From positions 1-49,536 of the forward strand of contig CALQLF020000013.1 of assembly GCA_943331345.2 (NCBI GenBank): 49,536 bases of DNA, in the 5' to 3' direction. Both the position numbers and the translations under genes were made by a program. The notes beneath the pieces were generated by a model, which was not told the origin of the DNA, searched no databases, and worked only from the letters and a program-made list of their open reading frames with translations. This document shows, one piece after another, positions 38,851-47,015 of the stretch; position 1 is the stretch's first letter, and each line of letters starts with the position of its first letter. Source of the stretch: Candidatus Planktophila lacus (lineage in GTDB: Bacteria > Pseudomonadota > Gammaproteobacteria > Steroidobacterales > Steroidobacteraceae).

Positions 38851-40112
38851 AAAAAACCGGAACGAAAGCCATCGCGGCAGCCGCTGTAGGCAATGCACTC
38901 GAGTGGTACGACTTCAGCGTCTATGCGCTGTTCGCCATGTATATCGCACCTACCGTGTTTGCCGCACAGGACCGAGTGTCGGGAACCATCGCGGCGTTCA
39001 TCGTGTTTGGGGTGGGGTTCATCGCCCGGCCCGTGGGTGCGGTGGTGCTGGGTGCCTATGGTGACCGTGCGGGCCGCCGTGCAGCGTTGACAGCCTCGCT
39101 GAGCGTGATGGCTCTCGGCACCTTGTGCATTGCCATAGCACCGCCTTACGCGGCCATCGGTATCGGCGCGCCCTTGCTCATTCTGGCGGGGCGCATCCTG
39201 CAGGGGCTGTCCGCCGGTGGGGAGATGGGTGGGGCAGTGTCGTTTCTGGTGGAACATGCACCGCCCGCGCGACGTGGGGTTTACGCGGCCTGGCTGCAAA
39301 GCTCCATGGCCATCTCGAATATTCTCGGGGCCCTTGTGGCGACTACGTTGTCGCTGGCCCTGACGCCTGAAGATCTGGCGGCCTGGGGCTGGCGCGTGCC
39401 CTTCATTCTCGGGTTGGCCATCGTGCCGGTGGGGCTATGGCTGCGCCGTGGTGTGGCCGATACGCCTGAATTCGAACAGGTGCGCCGTGCGGCGGCGGCA
39501 GGTGGCTTTTTTCAGCCACTGCGGCAGGTGTTCGCGCGACATGCCCGGGCACTGGTGGTGTCTGCTGGCATCAGCGTTATCTGGGTAGTGGCGGTGTATG
39601 CGCTCGTCATCTACATGCCAACGTTCATGCAGCGCAGCCTCGGCTTCACGCCACCTCAGGCGTTCGCCGCGGCGCTCGTGGGCAACGTGTTCATGGCGGT
39701 AGGCTGCTTGGGCGCTGGCTGGCTGGCGGACCGCTTCGGCCGTGTTCGTATAGTGGCCGTGGGCGCAGTAGCGCTATTGGTGACGGTGCTACCCGTACTG
39801 TCGTGGGTGGCAGCGATGCGCACAGTGGAAGCGTTGGTCGTCGCCCAAGTGGTGTTCTGTCTGGTGGTGGCCTTGTTTGCCGGCAGCGCACCGGCGCTCA
39901 TTGCCGAACTCTTCCCCACGGATGTCCGGTCGACCGGCGTCTCGTTGGGCTACAACTTTGCAGCAACCGTGTTTGGCGGGTTCGCGCCTGCCGTATTGAC
40001 GTGGTTGACCGAGCGGATGGGAACCCAGATGGCACCCGCTTATTACGTAATGGTCGCTGCGGTGGTGTCTTTGCTGGCTTTGGCGGCAGTACCGCACAGG
40101 CGGCATGCATGA
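38847..40112 (+). CDS. MFS transporter, metabolite:H+ symporter (MHS) type
   Basis: A 421-residue inner-membrane carrier with twelve predicted helices. MHS hallmarks are NALEWYDFSVYALFA near residue 15, RPVGAVVLGAYGDRAGRR in loop 2-3 near 60, and LSAGGEMGGAVSFLVEHAPPARRG near 125. Relatives carry carboxylates and osmolytes such as citrate, alpha-ketoglutarate, proline and betaine. It starts with GTG inside the previous stop (GTGA) and ends in ATGA with the exported lyase. In this operon it could import the thiourocanate-like product made in the periplasm, or the betaine substrate itself. Confidence 0.9.
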   Translation: MKKTGTKAIAAAAVGNALEWYDFSVYALFAMYIAPTVFAAQDRVSGTIAAFIVFGVGFIARPVGAVVLGAYGDRAGRRAALTASLSVMALGTLCIAIAPPYAAIGIGAPLLILAGRILQGLSAGGEMGGAVSFLVEHAPPARRGVYAAWLQSSMAISNILGALVATTLSLALTPEDLAAWGWRVPFILGLAIVPVGLWLRRGVADTPEFEQVRRAAAAGGFFQPLRQVFARHARALVVSAGISVIWVVAVYALVIYMPTFMQRSLGFTPPQAFAAALVGNVFMAVGCLGAGWLADRFGRVRIVAVGAVALLVTVLPVLSWVAAMRTVEALVVAQVVFCLVVALFAGSAPALIAELFPTDVRSTGVSLGYNFAATVFGGFAPAVLTWLTERMGTQMAPAYYVMVAAVVSLLALAAVPHRRHA

Positions 40113-41833
40113 AGCGCTCCCTCGTCCGTGCATCCCGTTGGGTGGGTGGTTGCGTGGCGCTGGCAGGAGCCTGCTTCTCGGCGGTGGCCGCGCCACTGGA
40201 GTTGACTGGCCAACCGCTCGGCGTGGAGCAGGTGGTGGCGGTAGCAGCGGGTTTGCAGCCGGTGTCCGTGCAGCCGGCAGCCCGCGCCCGCGTGACGCAG
40301 GGCTTCGAGGTGGTGCTGGCGGCGGCGCGTGCAGGCATGCCGGTTTACGGCCTTACCACCGGTGTGGGTTGGAACAAAGACCGACAGGCCTTGGTGAAGA
40401 ACGGGGCTCTGGACCCCGACCTGCTGACGGCTTCGCAGCGCTTCAATATTGGCACCTTGCGTGCGCATGCGGCCGCGGTGGGGCCTTGGTTGCCTGACGA
40501 CGCGGTTCGCGCTGCCATGGTGCTGCGGTTGAACTTGCTGCTGAGCGGTGCCGCGGGCGTACAACCTGCCGTCGCTGACCAGTACGCCGCGTTTTTGAAT
40601 GCGGGTATTACGCCGCTCGTGCCGGCGCGCGGAAGTATCGGCGAAGCCGACATTCTACAAAGCAGTCATATTGGGCTGGCTCTGGCTGGCGAATGGCAAG
40701 TGCGCTGGCGCGGCGAACGCTTGCCGGCGGCGGTGGCCTTGCAGCGCGCTGGCCTCAAGCCGGTACAGTTGGTGGGCAAAGACTTCCTCTCCATCATTGG
40801 TGACAACAGCTTGATGCTGGGGCGCGCGGCGTTGGTGCTGCATGGCGCCCGCCAATGGCTCGACCGCGAAACGGTGGTGTTCGCCCTTTCGCTGGAAGGC
40901 CTGAACGGCAATGTGGCGCCATTCCTGGAAGCTAGCGTTGCCGCGCGACCGCGCCCCGGCTTCGTGGCGGCTGCGGCGCAATTGCGTAATGCCTTGGTGG
41001 GAAGTGCTCTGTGGCAAGCGGATGACGCGCGTCCTTTGCAAGACCCGCTATCGTTCCGCACCATGCCCCACGTGTTAGGCAACGCGCGCGCGGCGCTGGA
41101 AGCTGCAGAGGACGAATTCGCCTTCGAAAGTGCGCACAGTGGCGACAACCCACAGGTAGTGCTGAGCGCCGGAACGCTGACCGCAGGCGCCGCGACTACC
41201 GCGAGCCAATCCGCGCGCTATCTCGTACCCGGCACGAGCGCGGCGATTGTGCCGGCTGCGAGCTTCGAGGCCTTGCCGGTGGTTGCGGCGCTCGAACGTC
41301 TGTCGCTGGCTCTGGCTCATGTGGCGTCTTCAGTGGCGAGTACCGTCTACCGTTTCGAGAACCCGGAGATAACGCACCTGCCACGGTTCCTGACCGCCCC
41401 CGGCAATCCGGGACATGGCTTTGGTGCGGTGCAGAAGTCCGTGGCGGCGCTCACGACGGAAATTCGTAGCCTCGCCTTGCCGGTGTCGCTCGACGAAGCC
41501 ACGCTTGCCGGCAACATCGAGGACAAGACCAACAATGCGCCGCTGACGGTGCAGCGCTTGCAGGAAATAGTGGACCTGCTCTATCCGCTGGCGTCGCTAC
41601 AACTCCTGCATGCGGCTCAGGCCGTGGATTTGCGCCCAGGCTTCAAGCAAGGCAGCCAGACGCAAGCTTTACAGCGTGCTTACCGTGCCCGCGTTCCTTT
41701 CGTGGCGCAGGACCGCATTCTGTCGCCGGATATCGAGGCAGGAGCGCAGTTGTTGCGGGAGGGCTGGCCCGGTGCCGCAGGTGTGACCAGTGCCTCCAAG
41801 CCTGTCGCGACCGCAGGGGCAGTTCATGAGTGA
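40109..41833 (+). CDS. Secreted histidine ammonia-lyase homologue without MIO, predicted ergothionase
   Basis: 574 residues. A Sec signal (MKRSLVRASR, hydrophobic core, cleavage near A27 in SAVA-AP) precedes an aromatic amino acid lyase fold that begins at LTGQPLGVEQV. The catalytic Tyr is kept in VYGLTTGVG (Y80), as are QDPLSFRTMPHVLG and SGDNPQVVLS, and the Glu in GNIEDKTNN. The strictly required GSxGASGDL reads GSIGEADIL (175-183), so no MIO cofactor can form, and the usual NGT reads GDN. Loss of MIO fits elimination of a good leaving group such as trimethylamine rather than ammonia. It overlaps its neighbours by 4 and 8 bases. Which betaine it uses is inferred from the pathway. Confidence 0.82.
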   Translation: MKRSLVRASRWVGGCVALAGACFSAVAAPLELTGQPLGVEQVVAVAAGLQPVSVQPAARARVTQGFEVVLAAARAGMPVYGLTTGVGWNKDRQALVKNGALDPDLLTASQRFNIGTLRAHAAAVGPWLPDDAVRAAMVLRLNLLLSGAAGVQPAVADQYAAFLNAGITPLVPARGSIGEADILQSSHIGLALAGEWQVRWRGERLPAAVALQRAGLKPVQLVGKDFLSIIGDNSLMLGRAALVLHGARQWLDRETVVFALSLEGLNGNVAPFLEASVAARPRPGFVAAAAQLRNALVGSALWQADDARPLQDPLSFRTMPHVLGNARAALEAAEDEFAFESAHSGDNPQVVLSAGTLTAGAATTASQSARYLVPGTSAAIVPAASFEALPVVAALERLSLALAHVASSVASTVYRFENPEITHLPRFLTAPGNPGHGFGAVQKSVAALTTEIRSLALPVSLDEATLAGNIEDKTNNAPLTVQRLQEIVDLLYPLASLQLLHAAQAVDLRPGFKQGSQTQALQRAYRARVPFVAQDRILSPDIEAGAQLLREGWPGAAGVTSASKPVATAGAVHE

Positions 41834-43202
41834 TTTCGATCTGGTGATCTCCGGGCAGGTGGTACTGCCCGAACGTCTATTGCGGCGTGGCTTTGTGGCC
41901 ATTCGCGACGGCAAGGTAGCAGCGGTCGGGGAAGGCCCGTCGCCGGCAGCGCGTGAAAGCCACGACTTCGGTGAGGCGCTCGTGTTGCCTGGTGCCATCG
42001 ATTCCCAAACCCATGCGCGCAGTACGCGCGGCGTGGAAGACTTCGACACCATGACGCGCGCAGCGGCTGCCGGTGGTGTCACGACGGTGGTGGACATGCC
42101 CTACGACAACGGGCGTCTCATCTGCAATGCGGAGCGCTTCGGGCTGAAGGTGGCGGAGGCCGGTGCCTTGTCGCGCGTGGACTTCGCGCTTTATGCCACG
42201 GTACATCCGCAAGAAGGCGCCGCACGCATTGATGAACTCGTGGCCGCCGGAGCCGCAGGCTTCAAGTTCAGCACTTTCGGCACGGACCCAGAACGTTTCC
42301 CGCGCATTCCTCCGGCCACGTTGCACGACTGCTTCGCGCGTATCGCTAGGCACGGGCTCGTGGCGGGGGTGCACAACGAAGACGATGAAACGGTGCGTCT
42401 GCTCGAGGCACGCGTTCGCGCTGCAGGTGTGCAGGGCTATTTGGCGCACGGACAAAGCCGGCCCATCTACAGCGAAAACCTCGCGGTGGCGACCATCTAT
42501 GAAACGGGCGCAGACACCCGATGCCGAGCGCATGTGGTGCACTGTTCAAATGGTCGCGGATACGAGCTTTGCGCGGCCTACCGACAGATGGGGCACCAAG
42601 CGACCATCGAAGCCTGCCTGCACTATTTGGTGTTGTGCGAAGAAGACCTTGCGCGACTCGGTGCCTTCGGCAAGGTGAACCCGCCTATTCGTCCTGCCGT
42701 GGAGCGTGAGAAGCTCTGGCAGCATCTCGCGGCCGGGAACATCACGGTGGTGTCGACGGACCATGTGAGCTGGCCGCTGGAACGCAAGAACTTGGACGAC
42801 TTCCATGCCAACGCGTCCGGCGCGCCCGGCCTTGAAGTGTTGTATCCGTTGTTGTTGAAGGGCTGCACCGAACGGGGATTGTCGCCGAGCTTTGCGGCCC
42901 GGTTGCTGGCGCAGAACCCCGCGCAACTGTTCAATCTCACTGCCACCAAGGGCGCGTTGCAAGTCGGTTGCGATGCTGACGTGGTGGTGATGGAGCCTGG
43001 CCACACCGTGTACGACCCGGTCGCCAGCGGGCACAGTGTTGCCAGCTGGAGCCCTTACGCTGGCATGCACTTGCCATGGCGCGTGACGGGCACTTGGCTG
43101 CGTGGCGCCCCGGTGTTCGATGGCGCGCGGGTATTGGCGGCACCGGGCCATGGGCGCTTTGTGCGCCCCATAGCGTCGCATGAAGTGGCGGTGCCAGCGT
43201 GA
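41826..43202 (+). CDS. Cyclic amidohydrolase (hydantoinase/allantoinase family), predicted hydantoin-propionate hydrolase
   Basis: A 458-residue amidohydrolase of the dihydropyrimidinase/allantoinase group. Metal-site residues are the carboxylated Lys K147 (AGFKFST), H183 (GVHNEDD), H239 (VVHCSN) and D312 (STDHVSW). The first motif, normally DxHxH, reads D59-S-Q61-T-H63, so one metal His is Gln. It would open the hydantoin ring of hydantoin-5-propionate to N-carbamoyl-glutamate. The start at 41826 overlaps the lyase by eight bases; the end overlaps the carbamoylase (GTGA). Allantoin as substrate is an alternative, but other allantoin genes are missing. Confidence 0.83.
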   Translation: MSDFDLVISGQVVLPERLLRRGFVAIRDGKVAAVGEGPSPAARESHDFGEALVLPGAIDSQTHARSTRGVEDFDTMTRAAAAGGVTTVVDMPYDNGRLICNAERFGLKVAEAGALSRVDFALYATVHPQEGAARIDELVAAGAAGFKFSTFGTDPERFPRIPPATLHDCFARIARHGLVAGVHNEDDETVRLLEARVRAAGVQGYLAHGQSRPIYSENLAVATIYETGADTRCRAHVVHCSNGRGYELCAAYRQMGHQATIEACLHYLVLCEEDLARLGAFGKVNPPIRPAVEREKLWQHLAAGNITVVSTDHVSWPLERKNLDDFHANASGAPGLEVLYPLLLKGCTERGLSPSFAARLLAQNPAQLFNLTATKGALQVGCDADVVVMEPGHTVYDPVASGHSVASWSPYAGMHLPWRVTGTWLRGAPVFDGARVLAAPGHGRFVRPIASHEVAVPA

Positions 43203-44467
43203 GTCGGCCGCGCGGCGCCAAGCTGCCGCAGGTGGATGGTGCACGCGCGTGGCAGTGGCTGGAACAGTTGGCAGCCATCACCGAGCCAGAGCGTCCATGG
43301 ACGCGTTGTGCGTTCACCTCTTGGCACGTGCAGGGGCGGGCTTGGCTGCGTGAGCGCTTTGTGGAAGCTGGCTTGGCGGTGCGCGTGGACGCTGCCGGCA
43401 ATCTCATTGGACGCCGCGAAGGCCGGGTTCCCGGCGCGCCGGTGCTGATGGTCGGTTCGCATAGCGATACGGTGCCTGGTGGCGGGCGGTTCGACGGCAT
43501 GGCCGGCGTGGTAGCGGGGCTTGAACTGGCCACGGCGCTGCGCGATGCCGGACACCTGCTCGACCATGCTTTTGAAGTGGTCGATTTTCTGGCGGAAGAG
43601 CCGAATCCGTATGGGCTTTCCTGCATAGGCAGTCGTGGTATTGCGGGGGCACTTACATCGGCCATGCTGGAGCGCCGTGATGGTAGTGGCGTGCCGCTGC
43701 ACCAGCGGTTGCTGGAGGCGGGTGCGGGCGGCGTACCCGTGGCGTCCGCAGTGCGTAGTGACGTGAAGGCGTTTCTCGAACTGCATATCGAGCAAGGTCC
43801 AATGCTCGAGGAGCGCGGGCTGGACGTTGGCATTGTCACGACCATCGTCGGCATTCGCCGCCTGGCTTTGCGGTTCGTGGGGCAGGCGGCCCATGCCGGC
43901 ACCACGCCGTATGCCTTGCGCCGCGATGCGCTCGTGGCCGCCAGTGCGTTCATCGCCGGGTTGCCTGCTCTCATTCAAGCGGGTGCGCAGCCCGGCGCCT
44001 ATCTCGTGTCCACGGTCGGGGAACTGAAAGTGCTACCGAACGCGGCGAATGTGGTGCCGGCCGTCGCCGAGCTCACTGTCGACTTGCGTAGCGATCAACC
44101 AATTTTGCTCGAGGCGTGGAGCGAACGGGTCAAGGCATTCGCGAGCGAAGCGGCGACGCGACATGGAGTGACGTTGGCGGACTGTGCGCAGCTTTCTGCC
44201 AGTGAGCCGGCGCCGTGTGCGCCTGGAGTGCAGAACGCCTTGAGAAAAGCTGCCACGGCGCTGGGCTTGCGTCAGCAAGACATGGTGAGTGGGGCCGGCC
44301 ACGATGCCGCGTTTTTGGCACGCGTGGCGCCTGCTGGCATGGTGTTCGTGCCTAGCCACCATGGCATGAGCCATACCGCAGACGAATGGACGGACGCGCA
44401 ACAGTTGGAAAAAGGCATGGCTACCTTGCTGGGCGCTGTGTTGGAACTGGATGGAGCTGCAGCATGA
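43199..44467 (+). CDS. M20-family N-carbamoyl-L-amino-acid hydrolase (AllC/HyuC type)
   Basis: A 422-residue dinuclear zinc amidase. Metal and substrate motifs are GSHSDTVPGGGRFDG (about 86-100), FLAEEPNPYG near 130, LELHIEQGP near 198, QAAHAGTTP near 232 and PSHHGMSHTADEW near the end. It cleaves N-carbamoyl amino acids or allantoate to amino acid, CO2 and ammonia. Directly after a hydantoinase-type gene, the expected substrate is N-carbamoyl-L-glutamate. The GTG start lies inside the previous stop. All expected metal ligands are present. Confidence 0.9.
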   Translation: MSRPRGAKLPQVDGARAWQWLEQLAAITEPERPWTRCAFTSWHVQGRAWLRERFVEAGLAVRVDAAGNLIGRREGRVPGAPVLMVGSHSDTVPGGGRFDGMAGVVAGLELATALRDAGHLLDHAFEVVDFLAEEPNPYGLSCIGSRGIAGALTSAMLERRDGSGVPLHQRLLEAGAGGVPVASAVRSDVKAFLELHIEQGPMLEERGLDVGIVTTIVGIRRLALRFVGQAAHAGTTPYALRRDALVAASAFIAGLPALIQAGAQPGAYLVSTVGELKVLPNAANVVPAVAELTVDLRSDQPILLEAWSERVKAFASEAATRHGVTLADCAQLSASEPAPCAPGVQNALRKAATALGLRQQDMVSGAGHDAAFLARVAPAGMVFVPSHHGMSHTADEWTDAQQLEKGMATLLGAVLELDGAAA

Positions 44468-45561
44468 AACGGGTACTGACGGCCGAGGATGTGGAGTTCG
44501 CCGTGAAGGGCGGGTCAGTGCTGGCTTGTGGTGGTGGTGGTTGGCCGGAACACGGGCGCGAACTGGGCAACTTGGCCGTCACCATCGGGCGGCCCGAATT
44601 GGTATCGCTGGATGAAGTGGACGACGTGGCGTGGATAGCCACCGCAGCTGCCATCGGTGCGCCGGGTGGGCTTACCCAGTGGCAGATGCTCGGCATGGAC
44701 TACGTCACTGCGGTGAAGCGGCTGCAGGAAGCGCTGGGTAAGCCGCTGTATGGCCTGATCATCGGCCAGAACGGCATGAGTAGCACCTTGAACGCGTGGC
44801 TACCGAGTGCGGTTCTCGGCACCAAGGTCATCGATGCGGTAGGGGATATTCGTGCTCACCCCACCGGTGACATGGGGTCCCTCGGCCTGGCTGCCAGTCC
44901 ACTACCGACTATCCAGACAGTGGCCGGTGGTCACCGCGCCAGCAATTCCTATCTCGAGGCCACGTTCCATGGCCCAACGGCAAAAATCTCTCCGTTGCTG
45001 CGTGCGGCGGCGGATGCCTCGGGTGGCTTCATTGCCAGCTGCCGGAACCCCATCGACGCCGCCTATGTGAAGCGTCATGCCGCACTCGGTGGCATCAGTT
45101 TTGCGCTGGCACTGGGGCAAGCCATCAGCGCAGCGGAGCCACGCGGGGCCACGGCTGTCATCGATGCCATTTGCCGCCAGCTGCACGGCGAAATTCTGGT
45201 GTCTGGCAAGGTGACGGCGAAGGTGCTGGAGTACACGCAGTCCACGGCTTTCGATGTTGGCCGCATTACTATCGCGGGGCCCCACCAAGACGTGGTGGTG
45301 CACGTGATGAACGAGCACATGGCGGTGGAAAGCGCCGCTGGCGAGCGGCTCGCCACCTACCCGGATGTCATCACCACGCTCATGGCGAACGGCGAGCCGG
45401 TGAGTGCCGGACGGTTGCAGGTTGGCATGGAGGTCCATTTGCTGCGCGTAGCCAAGCAGCACTTTGCGCTGTCGTCGAGCGTCACGGACCCTACGGTTTA
45501 CCCCATCGTCGAAAAGACGCTGGGGCTCGCCATCGCCGACTATGCGTTGGCGCCCGTGTGA
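44464..45561 (+). CDS. DUF917 family protein, candidate thioxo-imidazolidine desulfhydrase
   Basis: A 365-residue cytosolic protein of DUF917, whose relatives often stand next to hydantoinase and oxoprolinase genes. The family start MKRVLTAEDVEFAVKGGSVL is followed by ACGGGGWPEHGRE, GAPGGLTQWQ, a conserved HPTGDMGSLG near 138 and EVHLLRVAK near the C-terminus. No signal peptide. It is the last gene of the operon, overlapping the carbamoylase by four bases. By elimination it is the best candidate for removing sulfur (thioxo to oxo) between the hydratase and hydantoinase steps. This is inference from context, not from a motif. Confidence 0.75.
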   Translation: MKRVLTAEDVEFAVKGGSVLACGGGGWPEHGRELGNLAVTIGRPELVSLDEVDDVAWIATAAAIGAPGGLTQWQMLGMDYVTAVKRLQEALGKPLYGLIIGQNGMSSTLNAWLPSAVLGTKVIDAVGDIRAHPTGDMGSLGLAASPLPTIQTVAGGHRASNSYLEATFHGPTAKISPLLRAAADASGGFIASCRNPIDAAYVKRHAALGGISFALALGQAISAAEPRGATAVIDAICRQLHGEILVSGKVTAKVLEYTQSTAFDVGRITIAGPHQDVVVHVMNEHMAVESAAGERLATYPDVITTLMANGEPVSAGRLQVGMEVHLLRVAKQHFALSSSVTDPTVYPIVEKTLGLAIADYALAPV

Positions 45562-45565
45562 CCGC

Positions 45566-47005
45566 CTACTTCGCCGACAAGGCGCGCACGGTCTCGTAAA
45601 GAAACACGCGACCGTCGAGCAGCGACTTGACGCGGATGCGTTCGTTCAAGCCGTGCGCGCGTGGCCCTTCCGCATCGTGGAACAAGCCCGACAACCCATA
45701 CGTCGCAATGCCGGCGGCATTCAGGAAGCGGCCATCGGTAGCGCCTGTGGACATGGTGGGCACCACGGGAACACCGGGCCAAATGCCTGCTGCCACTTGG
45801 CGCACCGTGCCAAGCAGCTCATCGCCGATGACTGGCGGTACGGTGGTGAAGCCTGGCTCACCCACGGTGGTGACTGAAACACGTGCATCGCCTACGGCAG
45901 CAGCCAGTTGCTGGCGCACGTCTTCAATCGCAACGCCCGGGAAGATACGGCAGTTCACGTTGGCACGCGCGCGTTGCGGGAGCGCATTCGGCGCGTGCCC
46001 GCCGCTCAGCTGCGTGGCCACGCAAGTGGTGCGCAACATGCTGTTCCAACCGGGGCTGAAGTTCCAGATGACATCTTGTGCGGCGAGGTTGTCCGGGTGT
46101 GCCATCACTTCATGCACGGCCGTGGCGACATCAGCCGGGGCCGTACTCGCCTGCGCAGCGAAATACGCGCGTGTAGTCGAGTTCAAAGTCACTGGGAAGC
46201 GGTAAGCCGTCAGCTTCACCAGGCCTTGCGCCAAGACGCTGATGGCGGTGGCTTGCTTCGGGCGCGAGCTGTGGCCGCCGCCGTCCGTCACTTCCAATTG
46301 GAAGTCTTGATAGGTCTTCTCGCCTGCCTGAATTTGCAGCGCCACATGCTTGCCGTTGGCATCGAGTTCACCACCGGCCCCTTCATTCAGCGCGAACGCG
46401 GCCTCGATGAGGTCGCGGCGGTTGGCCACGAGCCACTTCACGGTATTTCCGGCATCCGGCGTTTCCTCGCCGCAGGTCAGCGCCAGCTTCAAGGTGCGCT
46501 GCGGCTGGTAGCCCTGCTGCCGAAAGCGGATGAAGGTGTCGGTGAAGATAGCCGCCATGGCTTTGTCGTCGCTGGCGCCTCGCGCGTAGAAAAAGCCGTC
46601 TTCTTCCACCAGCTTGAACGGGTCGCGCTGCCAGTCCGCGCGCTTGGCTTCCACTACGTCCACGTGCGCCAAAAGCAGCAGTGGCTTCAGCGCCGGGTTC
46701 TTGCCACGGTAGATCGCCACTATGCCGCCGTCGTTCGGGTGGCCGGGTATATCCACCATCTCGGCATCTGCGGCCGGAAAGCCGGCGGTCAGCAAGCGGG
46801 CGCGCATAGCGGCTGCGGCTTCGGTGCACTTGCCAGCGGAAAGTGTGGATTCCACTTCCACCAGTTCTTTGTAGAGACTGCGGAAGGCCGTCTCCCCTGC
46901 GGCGGCGTCAGCGGCTGGCTTGGACGCAGCGTCCGCTAGCGGTGCGGCCAATGCCGTGGCGAGCAAGAGGCTGGCGAACAGGATCGGTGTGGCGTGGCGG
47001 TTCAT
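45566..47005 (-). CDS. Exported M20-family metallopeptidase
   Basis: 479 residues. A Sec signal (MNRHATPILFASLLLATALA, cleavage near ADA) is followed by an M20 peptidase. The zinc ligands and catalytic residues are LLLAHVDVVEA near 108, ARGASDDKAM near 137, CGEETPDAG near 173, an NEGAGGELD segment near 205 and GHSSRPKQA near 237 (lid domain). Relatives are carboxypeptidase or dipeptidase-like enzymes of the periplasm. The ATG 47005 follows AGGAACT. It is convergent with DUF917 (four bases apart) and is not part of that operon. The substrate is unknown. Confidence 0.9.
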   Translation of the reverse strand: MNRHATPILFASLLLATALAAPLADAASKPAADAAAGETAFRSLYKELVEVESTLSAGKCTEAAAAMRARLLTAGFPAADAEMVDIPGHPNDGGIVAIYRGKNPALKPLLLLAHVDVVEAKRADWQRDPFKLVEEDGFFYARGASDDKAMAAIFTDTFIRFRQQGYQPQRTLKLALTCGEETPDAGNTVKWLVANRRDLIEAAFALNEGAGGELDANGKHVALQIQAGEKTYQDFQLEVTDGGGHSSRPKQATAISVLAQGLVKLTAYRFPVTLNSTTRAYFAAQASTAPADVATAVHEVMAHPDNLAAQDVIWNFSPGWNSMLRTTCVATQLSGGHAPNALPQRARANVNCRIFPGVAIEDVRQQLAAAVGDARVSVTTVGEPGFTTVPPVIGDELLGTVRQVAAGIWPGVPVVPTMSTGATDGRFLNAAGIATYGLSGLFHDAEGPRAHGLNERIRVKSLLDGRVFLYETVRALSAK

Positions 47006-47015
47006 GGGTGAGTTC

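Noticed and set aside
37228-41833. Ordinary histidine utilisation (hutU, hutH) operon
   Set aside because: The lyase has no MIO triad and has a signal peptide, the urocanase lacks its Cys, and hutI, hutF and hutG are replaced by hydantoinase, carbamoylase and DUF917 genes.
41826-44467. Allantoin degradation (allantoinase plus allantoate amidohydrolase)
   Set aside because: Both enzymes fit by family, but no uricase, transthyretin-like, ureidoglycolate or glyoxylate genes are present, and the upstream lyase and hydratase point to imidazole-ring degradation.
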